DNA of 36,832 nucleotides from Paulinella micropora (GCA_009731375.1 BJOX01000134.1:405084-441915), one strand, 5' to 3'. Positions 1 through 8,867 are shown, numbered from the stretch's first letter. The notes: generated by a model not told the origin, from the sequence alone. Translations and numbers: made by a program.

Positions 1-46
<46 letters not shown>
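1..46. repeat. (AAT)n microsatellite
   Basis: Pure trinucleotide run that continues off the left edge. It directly abuts the 3' end of a minus-strand SINE copy. The other SINE copies in the window also sit in ATT/AAT runs. Confidence 0.95.
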
Positions 47-248
47 GTGCTTCTCTGTCAATGGCTGATGCATTTCTGCACATGCGCCTCCATCGTCTCA
101 CCCGTGAGGGGAGTACGTAGAATTGACGATAGGCTCTAATGACACCCCCGCAAGGGCAGTTTCAACACTTCCAGACGGGGACCGGTATGTTCAATGAAAA
201 TACTGGTCCAGACGGACCGGTATGTTCAATGAAAATACTGGTGGCACC
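47..248 (-). repeat. tRNA-derived SINE, copy 1, head missing
   Basis: This is the reverse complement of the body shared with copies at 20901, 34771 and 35081. It has the GTGCTTC end, the hairpin-forming CTCAC-GTGAG segment, the GC-rich CCCCCGCAAGGGC block and two tandem units that start with ACCAGTATTTTC on the minus strand. Homology stops at the last bases of the tRNA-like domain (GGTGCC), where an AAT run takes over. The A-box and B-box are therefore absent and this copy should be promoterless. It is either 5'-truncated on insertion or partly replaced by microsatellite expansion. Confidence 0.85.
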
Positions 249-298
<50 letters not shown>

Positions 299-312
299 GA
301 AGAAGAAGAAGA
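249..312. repeat. (AAT)n grading into (GAT)/(AAG)n
   Basis: Microsatellite that replaces the tRNA-like head of the SINE and decays into AAG-rich sequence. No gene is present. Confidence 0.85.
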
Positions 313-353
313 TCAAGGGGGGAACACGGCACCACGTTGCTTGTTTTTTTAAT

Positions 354-865
354 GGTAATACATTTGTTCTTGACATACTGCAGAAAAAAAAAAAAAAAAA
401 AAAAAAGAAGAAGTTGAAGGGAGGAGTTCAAAATTTACAAGAACGGCTAGAGAATCCGCTTTGACGTGCCGTATGAGGATATATCTATCGTATTTTAGCG
501 TCTATCCGTGGGTCGATGCGCTGTGTGGCATGACTCCATATCGCATATTTTTTGCAGACAGAAATCAGAAGGTGTATGACGAAAATGTTATTTTCGTCAT
601 AAAATCGGGAGGGGGTACTGTAGGCATCACTCCCCGGATAGCCGATAAAAAGTACCCTTTTCCTGGTGACAGGTGCACCAGCCTGTTTTTCAGTATTATT
701 TGTCCGGACTGGACCTGATGCCATTTTATTCCTGGTCTGTTGCAGTTTTCCTTTTTCGGCTTCACTGAGCTAATACAACGAGACATCATTCTCATTCTTG
801 AGGACTGAGTCACAAGTTTGGTTGTATTACCGACTTTTTACTGAGCTATCGTTGGGGGCATTACA
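354..865 (+). mobile_element. Older gypsy element, 3' end only
   Basis: The stretch is collinear with 19965-20483, the tail and 3' LTR of the intact gypsy element, but clearly diverged. Shared landmarks are the TTTGTTCTTGACATACTGC motif, the CTATCCGTGGGT block, a TGACGAAAA/TTTCGTCA inverted pair, the polypurine tract and a 247-bp LTR. A 22-A run at about 384-406 replaces sequence seen in the intact copy. No coding part survives upstream, where the segment joins AAG/AAT-rich DNA. It is an ancient relative of the same family. Confidence 0.8.
619..865 (+). repeat. Diverged gypsy-family LTR (247 bp)
   Basis: Starts TGTAGGCATCAC right after a GGGAGGGGG polypurine tract and ends CATTACA. It aligns end to end, at the same length, with the LTRs at 8621 and 20237, but with many substitutions. 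Confidence 0.8.
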
Positions 866-877
866 GCATCCGACCGT

Positions 878-945
878 GAATAAATATATTCTTTTATAAC
901 CGAACCGGTTTTCGCCGGTTCGGTGCTAAAAGAATATATTTATTC
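878..945. repeat. 68-bp near-perfect hairpin
   Basis: Bases 878-896 pair perfectly with 927-945 (19 bp), and 899-908 pair perfectly with 915-924 (10 bp). A 2-nt internal loop lies on each side and the terminal loop is TTTTCG (909-914). The outer stem is A/T-rich and the inner stem is GC-rich. Confidence 0.9.
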
Positions 946-1107
946 TGATGTCTATCGTTTTACTCAGCAACCAAATTCAACAACTTCGCCAATAACCCAA
1001 TCTTCTTCACTTATATAAATAAGAATCAAAGATGGTGGGAAAATGTGGGAGACTAGCGAAGCCCAAAAACAACCAAGGCAAACACCAGCAAATTCCCGTT
1101 GTCCGGT

Positions 1108-1187
1108 CTAACCGGCCGATAATATATTCTGACCTAAAAAGGGGACTCGAACTGACCTTTTTAGTAATATTATCATTATCCGGTTAA
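1108..1187. repeat. Three-segment inverted repeat
   Basis: Paired blocks are TAACCGG (about 1109-1115) with CCGGTTA (1180-1186), GATAATAT (1118-1125) with ATATTATC (1167-1174), and CTAAAAAGG (1134-1142) with CCTTTTTAG (1156-1164). Together they make one long stem-loop broken by internal loops. Confidence 0.75.
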
Positions 1188-1269
1188 GAGTGTTATTACT
1201 AGATGAGTTTGAACAATCTCTTATTGTGTCTGGACCGTCCGACACGGGGTATTATTAAAGTAGCACATA

Positions 1270-1274
1270 TTTAC
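1270..1274. other. Copia target-site duplication (left)
   Basis: TTTAC borders the left LTR here and follows the right LTR at 20686-20690. A further C on each side makes 6 bp possible. Confidence 0.75.
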
Positions 1275-1579
1275 CAAAGTAATCTATCACTCAAACGCAG
1301 AGTTTAGGGAAGCTACCCCGCTAAGGGTAAAGAATAACCGAAGAAAAGACTTTTAATGACTTTGGGTCACACAAAATGTGGTGACCTTAACAGAATGGTA
1401 ATACTCATTTGATTCTAGGCATTCCAGACTATGATTCGCGAATACTCTAGAAAGTGTCCTTGTCAGTAATAAAGGTATTAATAACTGTCCGGCCTATGAA
1501 CTTGCCTATGACTAAGACTATCCAAATTACCGGTAAATTGACTAGGTGGAGTAACGGGTATTAATAGTACATTACAACG
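1275..1579 (-). repeat. Copia 3' LTR (intact, 305 bp)
   Basis: Matches 8515-8620 joined to 20488-20685. On the minus strand it starts CGTTGTAATG and ends ATTACTTTG. The termini form an imperfect inverted repeat (C...GTAAT) instead of the usual TG...CA. The boundaries are set by the TTTAC duplications outside and by the polypurine tract and primer region inside. Confidence 0.85.
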
Positions 1580-1588
1580 CTCCCCCTT
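1580..1588 (-). promoter_or_regulatory. Copia polypurine tract
   Basis: On the minus strand AAGGGGGAG directly precedes the 3' LTR. This is the expected position of the plus-strand DNA primer. Confidence 0.7.
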
Positions 1589-2023
1589 AGTCGCAAGTCA
1601 TAGGCTATATTAGTGTGTAAATATGAAAAAATAGTGTTGAGGATCAGTTATGGGTTACCCGAAGGTTAAATATCAACTCCCATTTACATCACATCCTCTA
1701 TGTATGTATATATGTGTAGTCATGCAGTAACATGTATGAAGTATGTATGTGTTCAAAAATTTGCAAGCGCTTCCCGTAGAGGGTAGCAAAATAAAAAAAA
1801 ATTTAGATTTCCTATTCTAGGACAGAAAGAATGATAGAAAGAATTTAAATTGCTAAGTTAGCCAGGGAAAGCCTCGCGGCTGCCGGCCTCGCGTGGCAGT
1901 CGGCTACCCAGCCTCGGCTCGACGGCTCTTGACCCCTGCGCAAAACAAAGCTGCTGCAACAAGCAACAAACTGCACAAAACACTCAAAGCAAATATAGGT
2001 GAGTGGACACGCAAATCCCGAAA
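1589..2023 (-). other. Copia 3' untranslated region
   Basis: About 435 bp between the pol stop and the polypurine tract. No further conserved frame is visible. Confidence 0.7.
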
Positions 2024-5000
2024 TTACTTGAGCTTTACCGTAAATTTGTTAAGTAAATACTCGAATTGTTCTTTCGGTAAATATTTTGTCATTACATCAC
2101 CTATCTGCTTCTTCGTACCTACTTTTACAAACTTAATCTCACCGTCTCTCTGTAGGTGGTGCATAAAGTGTAATTCTAAAGGTAAGTGTTTAGTTCTATT
2201 ACCTGACATACCCCTCTCTGCCGCTAAGACTGTTTGAGAGTTATCCTCGAATAATTCTATCGGGCTCTTTTGGGCTATGTTTAGTTCTTGTGTAATGTGT
2301 TTTAGTGCAAGTCCCTCTCTAATGCACTCAGTTGCTGCAAATATTTCAGCATCATTGGAACTCAGGGCGATGCGACTCTGTCGCTTTGATAACCATGCAA
2401 CTGGATCGCTGCCCCATAGGATCACGAATCCAGTGCGGGACTTCCCTGTTTTCTTACAAACTTTGTGAGCCGCGTCGGGCCACATGGAAAGTTTTGGATA
2501 GGTTTGCCCTTCTTGCTCTGACTTAGGCTCATGGTAAGCTAAACCTCGATAAGAGTTAACTAAATAACGAAAGATTCTGCCTAACATCGCATAAGTTATT
2601 CCCTTATCGATAGTTTGCATGACACTTGCCGAATTTAGTGCTTGTTCTATATCGGGTCTTGTCATCTTTGCGAGAAATAGCAAACGACCAACTAGACTAG
2701 GAATTGAAAATTTTCGCAAGCTAGCTGATTCCGACATCGGTTCCGTGAAATGTTCTTGCGCTGGAGTACTAACGGGTTTAGCAGAATCGTAGCCTACCTC
2801 TTTTAGTATCTGCTGCTGATATTTTCGCTGATGCAAAATTATTTTCCCGTTCGATTGCTCTATCTCTATTCCTTTGAATTCACGGGCAATACCGAGTCTT
2901 TTGAGCGGGAAATGTTTTTCTAATGCGGACGCAAAACGCTCATATGCTTGTTTGTTTGGTGCGGTGAACAACAAGTCATCAACATGAAATATCCCTACTA
3001 TCGCCTCTCTCAAAGCTTTATCATTTTCTACAAACATACATAAGTCTGAATCTAGCAACCTAAAACCTAGCTCCTCTAACTTGGGTGCTAATATCTCATA
3101 CCATCTTCTTCCTGCCTGTGGTGCACCATATAAAGCACCATCTATACGCCATATCATCCCCTCATGCCCTTCTCTGTCTACACTCTCTGGCGCATATGCA
3201 TAAACAGGGTCATTCATACGAGCATTTAGGTATGCATTTTTAAAATCTATGCCGTATAGTTTGTGTTTGTGCCAGGCAGCTAGTTTGGCGAGAAATAAAA
3301 GTGAATGGTGCGCGGCGCAAGGAACAAAGAGCTGATCTGGGTTATAGCTAACACCGGGTTCTAACATATCTCCCCGTAAAGCTAAACGAGACTTTATGAA
3401 CTTTTTCCCGTTCTCATCTAACTTTACTTTGTGAACCCATGTCAATCTAACTATCTTACTAACTCCTGCCTTGCTTGCCTCCTTATGGGGTACCCATGTG
3501 TATGTGTTAAAGGATTGAAGAGCTTTTAGCTCTGTTTTCATACCCTCTAAAACATCTTTAGCTGTCAAACCTTCCTCTATGACATCTTTGGGTACTCTGA
3601 TATCTACATACAAATAAAAATCACGAATCTCATCTGCCACCATACGGTCATCGCATAAAAACATATTAGCGGGACTTTGTAACGGGTATTCGGGATCTTT
3701 CACGGAGTATTTGAGGATTTCCGAATTCAACATCCGTTCTTCTTCGTCCTCAAACTTAACTATGTGGGTGGGCTGAGGTCTGTCTCTTACTACGAGTCTA
3801 TCTCTGGGGTCACTCACTCTGCTGACTACCCCTACTCGTACTATGCTCTCCCATCCCTCACCGTACTTTTTCTTCGCCCATCCATCTCCCCATGCACGCG
3901 CGGGCACTCTTACTACCTTACCTATTAGCTCTTGAGCCTCTCTCTTTTCTCTCTTGGGCTCATTGCTAGGGGTAAATCTCTCTACTGCCTTGCGCTGCCT
4001 TTTACCGGGGATTATGTTACTCTCCGTTACTCTCTGACTCTGCTCCCACGTTAATCCCTTAGATGGTGGTGATTTTTCTTCGTATGCTCTTCTTTCATGT
4101 ATTTTTAGTGGATCTGTTGGATCTTGTTCATGTGTATGCTCTTGTGGCTTGATCTTGTGCTCTGGGGGTAATTGTTGTGGATAATGTGGCTCTGGACTTG
4201 TGTGTAGGCGTGTATGTTTGTGATCCAATGTATTCTTCTCCACATGCTCATTTTCATGCTCATTCTCATTCGCATCGATATCAACATTCTCTGTCTCCCC
4301 CTCAACTTCATCAAAGTGTGTTGTTGGGTGGTCGTTGTTGACGTTGTGCGGTGACTTAGGTGATTGAGGTGGTGATTGGGGTGCAATTTGGGGTGGTGAC
4401 GCTTGTGGAGATGTGTGTGGTTGCTCGCTCTCATTCTCATTCTCCCCCTCAGAGTCATCATTATCCCACAACACTAGTTTAGGAGGATGAGCTTGTTTAC
4501 CGATTTTGTGAATATTAAATCTCACATCTCTCACTCCGGAAATTATCTTCTTACCATCCCATACGCGGTATAGTTCCCGAAATAGATCATATCCTACTAG
4601 CATCACCTTTTTCCCTCTGTACTCTCCCTTCCGCACTTTAGTCTTAGGTATATGTAACACACCCATACATCCTATTGGTTTTAAATGAAAGAGTGTTGGT
4701 TTTCTACCTAACAGCTGCTCATAAGGCGAAATTCCTTTGCGTTCCCCGTGAATTGCCGGTAGTATGTTGTGAATGGTTGTTGCTGCGTGTTCTAATTCTG
4801 CCCAGAATTGCGGCGGTAATTTAGCGTGATATCTCATTGCTCGTGCAGGCCCCGCCGTAATATCATTCACTTTTTCCGCAATAGGATTCCCGTCTTTATC
4901 GTTTGTCGCGGAGGTTTTCCAAATAAAGCGAATATTTTTCCACCACTTAATGACTTCCTCCGGAATATGGAATTCTTGATCTGCGCGAATTTCCTTTACT

Positions 5001-5536
5001 TTGTTTCCTGTCTGTCTCTCATAAAAGGCTACAGCTTGTTTTAAGCAATCTACAAACTCATTCTTATGGGCTAAATAAAAGTCAAGAATGAACAGTGAGT
5101 AGTCGTCGGTGACCGAAAATTTATACCGTTTACCACCTATTGATCTAGTTGCCCACGGTCCTGATGTGTCTATGTGTAGAATTATACCTGGCTTTTGGGC
5201 TCTTTCTATTGTATTAACTGCAAAACGTGGCAAACGTTTAGACTTTCCTATCATGCAAGATTCGCAAAATCTCACATCGCTCTCGTCACCAACTAACTTA
5301 ATGTTCAAAATTTTTGCCAATAGGCGCATCTTTGTTAACCCATAATGCCCACAGGCATAGTGAAAAAGCTTGATTCCTATCTTTCTAGGTTTGTCTGACT
5401 TTCTGGGGTAAGCTTCATATAATACTATATCTACGTGTAATTCTTTCTCTCTCTTATTTACTTCATGCTTACTTGTCTCGTTTTTGTTCTCATTTGTGGG
5501 GCTTCCCTCCCCTTCTACCCCCTTGTTGCGAAAGGA
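2024..5536 (-). CDS. pol: Copia Pol: integrase, reverse transcriptase, RNase H
   Basis: The frame is open from 5536 and lies -1 relative to gag-PR, so it is probably made as a Gag-Pol fusion; the first in-frame ATG is only at 5329. Upstream of that ATG the frame encodes the GAG-pre-integrase zinc site (HYACGH, then FCESC). Numbered from 5329, integrase acidic residues are D54 (LHIDTSG), D117 and E152 (PIAEKVND). The second D lies in ADQEF, where relatives have DxGGEF. The RVT_2 reverse transcriptase follows with YGIDFKNAYL and the catalytic FHVDDLL. RNase H has WPDAAH, SSNDAE, EDNSQ and RTKHLPLELHF. It ends at TAA with no internal stop. Replication takes place in Gag particles and the DNA is inserted into the genome. 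The enzymes look intact. Confidence 0.93.
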   Translation of the reverse strand, partial: SFRNKGVEGEGSPTNENKNETSKHEVNKREKELHVDIVLYEAYPRKSDKPRKIGIKLFHYACGHYGLTKMRLLAKILNIKLVGDESDVRFCESCMIGKSKRLPRFAVNTIERAQKPGIILHIDTSGPWATRSIGGKRYKFSVTDDYSLFILDFYLAHKNEFVDCLKQAVAFYERQTGNKVKEIRADQEFHIPEEVIKWWKNIRFIWKTSATNDKDGNPIAEKVNDITAGPARAMRYHAKLPPQFWAELEHAATTIHNILPAIHGERKGISPYEQLLGRKPTLFHLKPIGCMGVLHIPKTKVRKGEYRGKKVMLVGYDLFRELYRVWDGKKIISGVRDVRFNIHKIGKQAHPPKLVLWDNDDSEGENENESEQPHTSPQASPPQIAPQSPPQSPKSPHNVNNDHPTTHFDEVEGETENVDIDANENEHENEHVEKNTLDHKHTRLHTSPEPHYPQQLPPEHKIKPQEHTHEQDPTDPLKIHERRAYEEKSPPSKGLTWEQSQRVTESNIIPGKRQRKAVERFTPSNEPKREKREAQELIGKVVRVPARAWGDGWAKKKYGEGWESIVRVGVVSRVSDPRDRLVVRDRPQPTHIVKFEDEEERMLNSEILKYSVKDPEYPLQSPANMFLCDDRMVADEIRDFYLYVDIRVPKDVIEEGLTAKDVLEGMKTELKALQSFNTYTWVPHKEASKAGVSKIVRLTWVHKVKLDENGKKFIKSRLALRGDMLEPGVSYNPDQLFVPCAAHHSLLFLAKLAAWHKHKLYGIDFKNAYLNARMNDPVYAYAPESVDREGHEGMIWRIDGALYGAPQAGRRWYEILAPKLEELGFRLLDSDLCMFVENDKALREAIVGIFHVDDLLFTAPNKQAYERFASALEKHFPLKRLGIAREFKGIEIEQSNGKIILHQRKYQQQILKEVGYDSAKPVSTPAQEHFTEPMSESASLRKFSIPSLVGRLLFLAKMTRPDIEQALNSASVMQTIDKGITYAMLGRIFRYLVNSYRGLAYHEPKSEQEGQTYPKLSMWPDAAHKVCKKTGKSRTGFVILWGSDPVAWLSKRQSRIALSSNDAEIFAATECIREGLALKHITQELNIAQKSPIELFEDNSQTVLAAERGMSGNRTKHLPLELHFMHHLQRDGEIKFVKVGTKKQIGDVMTKYLPKEQFEYLLNKFTVKLK
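5515..5526 (-). promoter_or_regulatory. Candidate -1 frameshift site at gag-PR stop
   Basis: Gag-PR ends ACA AGG GGG TAG. The pol frame is -1 and overlaps gag-PR by 22 nt (5515-5536). A GGG-decoding tRNA can slip one base back on the five-G run and re-pair perfectly while the stop occupies the A site; the next codon is then GTA (5518-5516) in pol. No canonical X-XXY-YYZ heptamer is present. A one-base error in the G run is the alternative. Confidence 0.55.
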
Positions 5537-8511
5537 TCATATCTTTCGTTGACTTTCAATGGTTCATCATATTCGTCATCCCATCTATATATCATACTCT
5601 TAGTTAATCTTCCCCTTACTAATATGTCACTCTCGTTAATGTGGATGGGGTGTTTGAGTATTACTAACTGTCCGTTTTGGTGGATGACTGATCTGTTGTG
5701 TCTGTGGTCCATCTGTCCTGTAGAGACTATGCTAACTGGTAAGGTAGTGTCGAGTAACATCTTCTTTTCTACTGCTCTAGGCCTTCCTTTCCCATCTATC
5801 ACAGTCAGCCTAGCTCTTCCTGACTTACTCAACTCCCTTTCTCCATTACCTGTCAGTAGTTCTACCGGGTCTATCTCATCGACATCCGTCAATCTGTCTT
5901 CTCTGCATGATATGTCTGTGCTTGCTCCACTATCCTGTACTGTCATGTCTCTCTTTTTCATCACTCTTTTTCTCACATGTATCAGTACATGCTCTGTCTC
6001 TCCTTCTGTCTCTGTCTCTGTTTCTAGTTCACCCTCAGAGACTCCTCTACCCTCACCTTGTCCCTCTTCTGTGAGTTGTGGAGGTGTAGTGATGGGACTC
6101 TGTCTGACTGCTCTCTCCAAGTACACTCCTTCTATTGCTCTTACTATGTCAGTCAAAAAGTCATCTCTCTCTAGCTCGCCACTCACGACACGCATCACTT
6201 CTCCATTCATTCCCCTCACGCACTCATTCATCAACGTTTTAGCTATTTCATTTATATCTTTGAAGGTTATGACGGGAGGGTTGATGGGTTGCGTGTTTGT
6301 TGTCTGTGTTGGTGGGAGTGCTGTGATTGGTCTAGAACTAGAGATTTGGAGTTGTTGTGAGGTGGGACCTATTTGGTTGCCAAACTTGTTGACAGAAGTG
6401 GGCCCAAGTCGTTGCTCTCCCTCATCCACTCCACTCTCTTCTCTCCCTTCTCTGCTCTGGCCGGTCCGCTGACTAGAAAATGGATTATGTTTGCGTGGTT
6501 GTTGCGGAATATTTTGCGAGACTTGTGGACTTGTGGAAATTTTGGTGTCACGTAAAGTTTCAAATTCCCCGAAAACGAGTCTTTGCGTAATTTTATGAGA
6601 CTTTTCCAATGCCGCAGCTTTAAGACCTCGTTCGTCTGGGTAGTAAGGAGATTTGGGGGGACGCAACACGGGACTTACCGACAAATCCAACTCCGGATAA
6701 TCTGGGTCTTGTGTGGCGTGATATCCGCAGTACCTCGCATAAGATAATCGTTTCGCGTGATTTGCGTATATTCCTTTTCCTTTTGATTTTTCAACGGAAA
6801 CATTACACGGTTTTTTGCGTCTGTTTATTCCGGCACATTTTGTGTCAGGCGTGACTCCGTAAGAACTCTCAAGCCTCAAAGGAGTTTCGTTAGGGTTAGG
6901 GGTGACTGGGGAACATCGTGGGGTGGCGGATACTAACCGCTCTTCCTTGCCTTCTCCCCGTAGTGAGGAGGGACCTCGTAGGGTGGCCGATACTAACCGC
7001 ACTTCCCGTCCTTCTCCACTCTCACTATGTCTATTCCCTACCCTAGGTGTAGTCTTTGTATCGTTCAAAAGGGCTTGGGGACTTGTAGATTTGTGATGAG
7101 GTGAGCTTGGTTGCTCGTCATCTCTTTCTCTTTCTTCCTCATCATCATCGCTCTTATCATAAGTGTTCCCCATATGGATTAAAGCAACGTTTGTATCAGA
7201 GTCACTTTGTTCGTCTTCGTTTTTGTCGTTGCCGGTTGTTATCAAAGTGAGTGCTTTCTTTTTCTTATGAAAGGGTTTCTTTTTGTTTTTGTAATTGTTC
7301 TTTTGTTCGTTCTTTTCTTGTTCCGTGCCTTTGTCTTCCGTTTGATTCCGTTTTAATTTTCCTTCTTTGCGGAACTTTTCCGAAATCACCGGACAATATC
7401 TCATGGTATGGCCTTTGGCATCACATCCGAAACACGTGACTTTGAGCGTCCAGTTTGGAGCTGTCTTTGGTCCCGGTTTATTGTCTCCCCTTTTCCCTTT
7501 ATTATCCATCAGGAGATTGGTCTCTTGCCGCTGCTTGCCATCCCGAGATTTCTTGTTGTTGTCTTTGCGAATTTGAGTTTTTCTCTCACGGAAATTGTTA
7601 CGTCTTTCTTTTTCTTCCCACATTAACCATCTTTCCCTAGATGCTTCGCATAGTTCCGAGAAATTTGGTCTTAGTCTGGCCGGGAGATCATAGTGGTCCA
7701 CCTGAAATTTATCCCCGAAAGCTGGATGGTAGCGCAATTTCTTAAATAGCTTTCTCTTTGCTTCCTCATCGGAAAATGGCGCCCCACGTAAACTTTCAAG
7801 CTGGATTTTCTTTGCGAGAAATTCATTTAGCCAGTCTACATACCTCTGACCTGCCCTTGGTCTCGTTCTCTCAAACTCTTCCTCTAACATGTACCTACCT
7901 GCTCCGGAAATGCCTCCCCATTGATCTCTTACTACTATCAACTCTTCAATGGGTCCTTTCGTCTTCTGTGTTCGCAGGAAATTAGATACATTGTCTTTGG
8001 AAAAAGCCACAGACAGACATAACTGCAAAGTTTTCATCCTTTCATAATATTTCTTCTCTTTGCGGATAGCTGTCTTTCTTCTTGTGTGTTGTTTCATACT
8101 TTGTCTTTTCTTTTTCCTTGCTTCTTTCTCTTTCCACTCTCTCTTTTGTTCTGCTGTCATTTTATCCCAACCTTCTGGCTGTTTGATATCTTCTTTCTTT
8201 GTCTGGGGTCTCTGTCTTCCTCTCTGAGAGGTGTCTGACTCTTCATCTTCCTCACTATCACTTATGGGCGTGTCGGGCTCTTCTAAGTCTTCTGCCGTCT
8301 TAGCCCTTGCTTCGTCGTAAGGAAAATCCCTTTTGGCTTTAGCTGGGTCGGCTAATGCCACAGATACCATCTCTGCCACGTGGACAGATATCCCCTGCAT
8401 GTGCTTCTGAAACTTGCTTGACCAAGGCCAAAAGCTTTGGTCGTTGCCCTCGAATATGGGCACTTGACTCAATACGTGCTTTGGCACGCTTGCCTCCTTG
8501 ACAAGGCTCAT
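5515..8511 (-). CDS. gag: Copia Gag and aspartic protease
   Basis: About 998 residues from the ATG at 8511, which is better than the TTG three codons upstream. The N-terminus has the copia Gag signature F-x-G-N-x-x-x-F-W-P-W (near residues 20-30). A CCHC knuckle, C-x2-C-x4-H-x4-C (CFGCDAKGHTMRYC), lies at about 360-373 and should bind genomic RNA. A long charged, Ser/Pro-rich region follows. The retropepsin active site QDSGAS is near residue 860. The protein is about twice the size of typical copia Gag-PR because of the low-complexity middle. It ends in TAG at 5515-5517 and overlaps pol. Confidence 0.9.
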   Translation of the reverse strand: MSLVKEASVPKHVLSQVPIFEGNDQSFWPWSSKFQKHMQGISVHVAEMVSVALADPAKAKRDFPYDEARAKTAEDLEEPDTPISDSEEDEESDTSQRGRQRPQTKKEDIKQPEGWDKMTAEQKREWKEKEARKKKRQSMKQHTRRKTAIRKEKKYYERMKTLQLCLSVAFSKDNVSNFLRTQKTKGPIEELIVVRDQWGGISGAGRYMLEEEFERTRPRAGQRYVDWLNEFLAKKIQLESLRGAPFSDEEAKRKLFKKLRYHPAFGDKFQVDHYDLPARLRPNFSELCEASRERWLMWEEKERRNNFRERKTQIRKDNNKKSRDGKQRQETNLLMDNKGKRGDNKPGPKTAPNWTLKVTCFGCDAKGHTMRYCPVISEKFRKEGKLKRNQTEDKGTEQEKNEQKNNYKNKKKPFHKKKKALTLITTGNDKNEDEQSDSDTNVALIHMGNTYDKSDDDEEERERDDEQPSSPHHKSTSPQALLNDTKTTPRVGNRHSESGEGREVRLVSATLRGPSSLRGEGKEERLVSATPRCSPVTPNPNETPLRLESSYGVTPDTKCAGINRRKKPCNVSVEKSKGKGIYANHAKRLSYARYCGYHATQDPDYPELDLSVSPVLRPPKSPYYPDERGLKAAALEKSHKITQRLVFGEFETLRDTKISTSPQVSQNIPQQPRKHNPFSSQRTGQSREGREESGVDEGEQRLGPTSVNKFGNQIGPTSQQLQISSSRPITALPPTQTTNTQPINPPVITFKDINEIAKTLMNECVRGMNGEVMRVVSGELERDDFLTDIVRAIEGVYLERAVRQSPITTPPQLTEEGQGEGRGVSEGELETETETEGETEHVLIHVRKRVMKKRDMTVQDSGASTDISCREDRLTDVDEIDPVELLTGNGERELSKSGRARLTVIDGKGRPRAVEKKMLLDTTLPVSIVSTGQMDHRHNRSVIHQNGQLVILKHPIHINESDILVRGRLTKSMIYRWDDEYDEPLKVNERYDPFATRG

Positions 8512-8515
8512 AACC
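8502..8515 (-). promoter_or_regulatory. Copia primer-binding region overlapping gag ATG
   Basis: Directly inside the 5' LTR the minus strand reads GTTATGAGCCTTG. Its complement contains GGCTCATAA, the anticodon-loop sequence (CAU) with flanking bases of an initiator-type tRNA-Met. Drosophila copia is primed by a 5' half of tRNA-iMet that pairs at this place. The ATG in this motif is also the gag start codon. Confidence 0.5.
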
Positions 8516-8620
8516 AAAGTAATCTATCACTCAAACGCAGAGTTTAGGGAAGCTACCCCGCTAAGGGTAAAGAATAACCGAAGAAAAGACTTTTGATGAC
8601 TTTGGGACACACAAATGTGG
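8515..8620 (-). repeat. Copia 5' LTR, inner part
   Basis: Matches 1275-1381 of the intact LTR and stops at ACAAATGTGG, where the gypsy LTR begins. It continues at 20488. Confidence 0.9.
8617..8620. other. Gypsy target-site duplication (left)
   Basis: GTGG precedes the 5' LTR and recurs right after the 3' LTR at 20484-20487. The intact copia LTR has GTGG once at the matching point. Confidence 0.9.
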
Positions 8621-8867
8621 TGTAAGCATCACCCCCCGGATAGCCGGTAAAAAGTACCCTTTTTCTGGTGTCAGATGCACCTAGTTTTTTCCCATTATTT
8701 TCAATATCGTTTGGCCGGATTTGACCTAATGCCATTTTAACCTTGGTCTGTTGCCGTTTTCTTTTCGGCTTCACTGAGCTAATATAACGAGACATCATTC
8801 TCTTTTGGGGATTTGTGTCTGGTTGTATTACCGACTTTTTATTGAGCTATCTTCGGGGATTGTAACA
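8621..8867 (+). repeat. Gypsy 5' LTR (247 bp)
   Basis: TGTAAGCATCACC...GATTGTAACA, with TG...CA ends. It should hold the promoter and transcript start, but no clear TATA box is visible. Confidence 0.93.

Larger units (their letters stand above)
866..1269. other. Non-coding flank of the copia insertion
   Basis: Sequence between the old gypsy LTR and the copia target site. No credible coding frame is visible. It contains two long stem-loops (878-945, 1108-1187) and a short one near 1227-1247. Confidence 0.6.

Noticed and set aside
139-464. Small ORFs with Ile/Asn/Lys runs at the left edge
   Set aside because: They are translations of AAT and A-rich repeats within SINE and gypsy remnants.
4105-4461. 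118-codon His/Met-rich ORF on the minus strand
   Set aside because: It is a shadow frame of the low-complexity part of copia pol.
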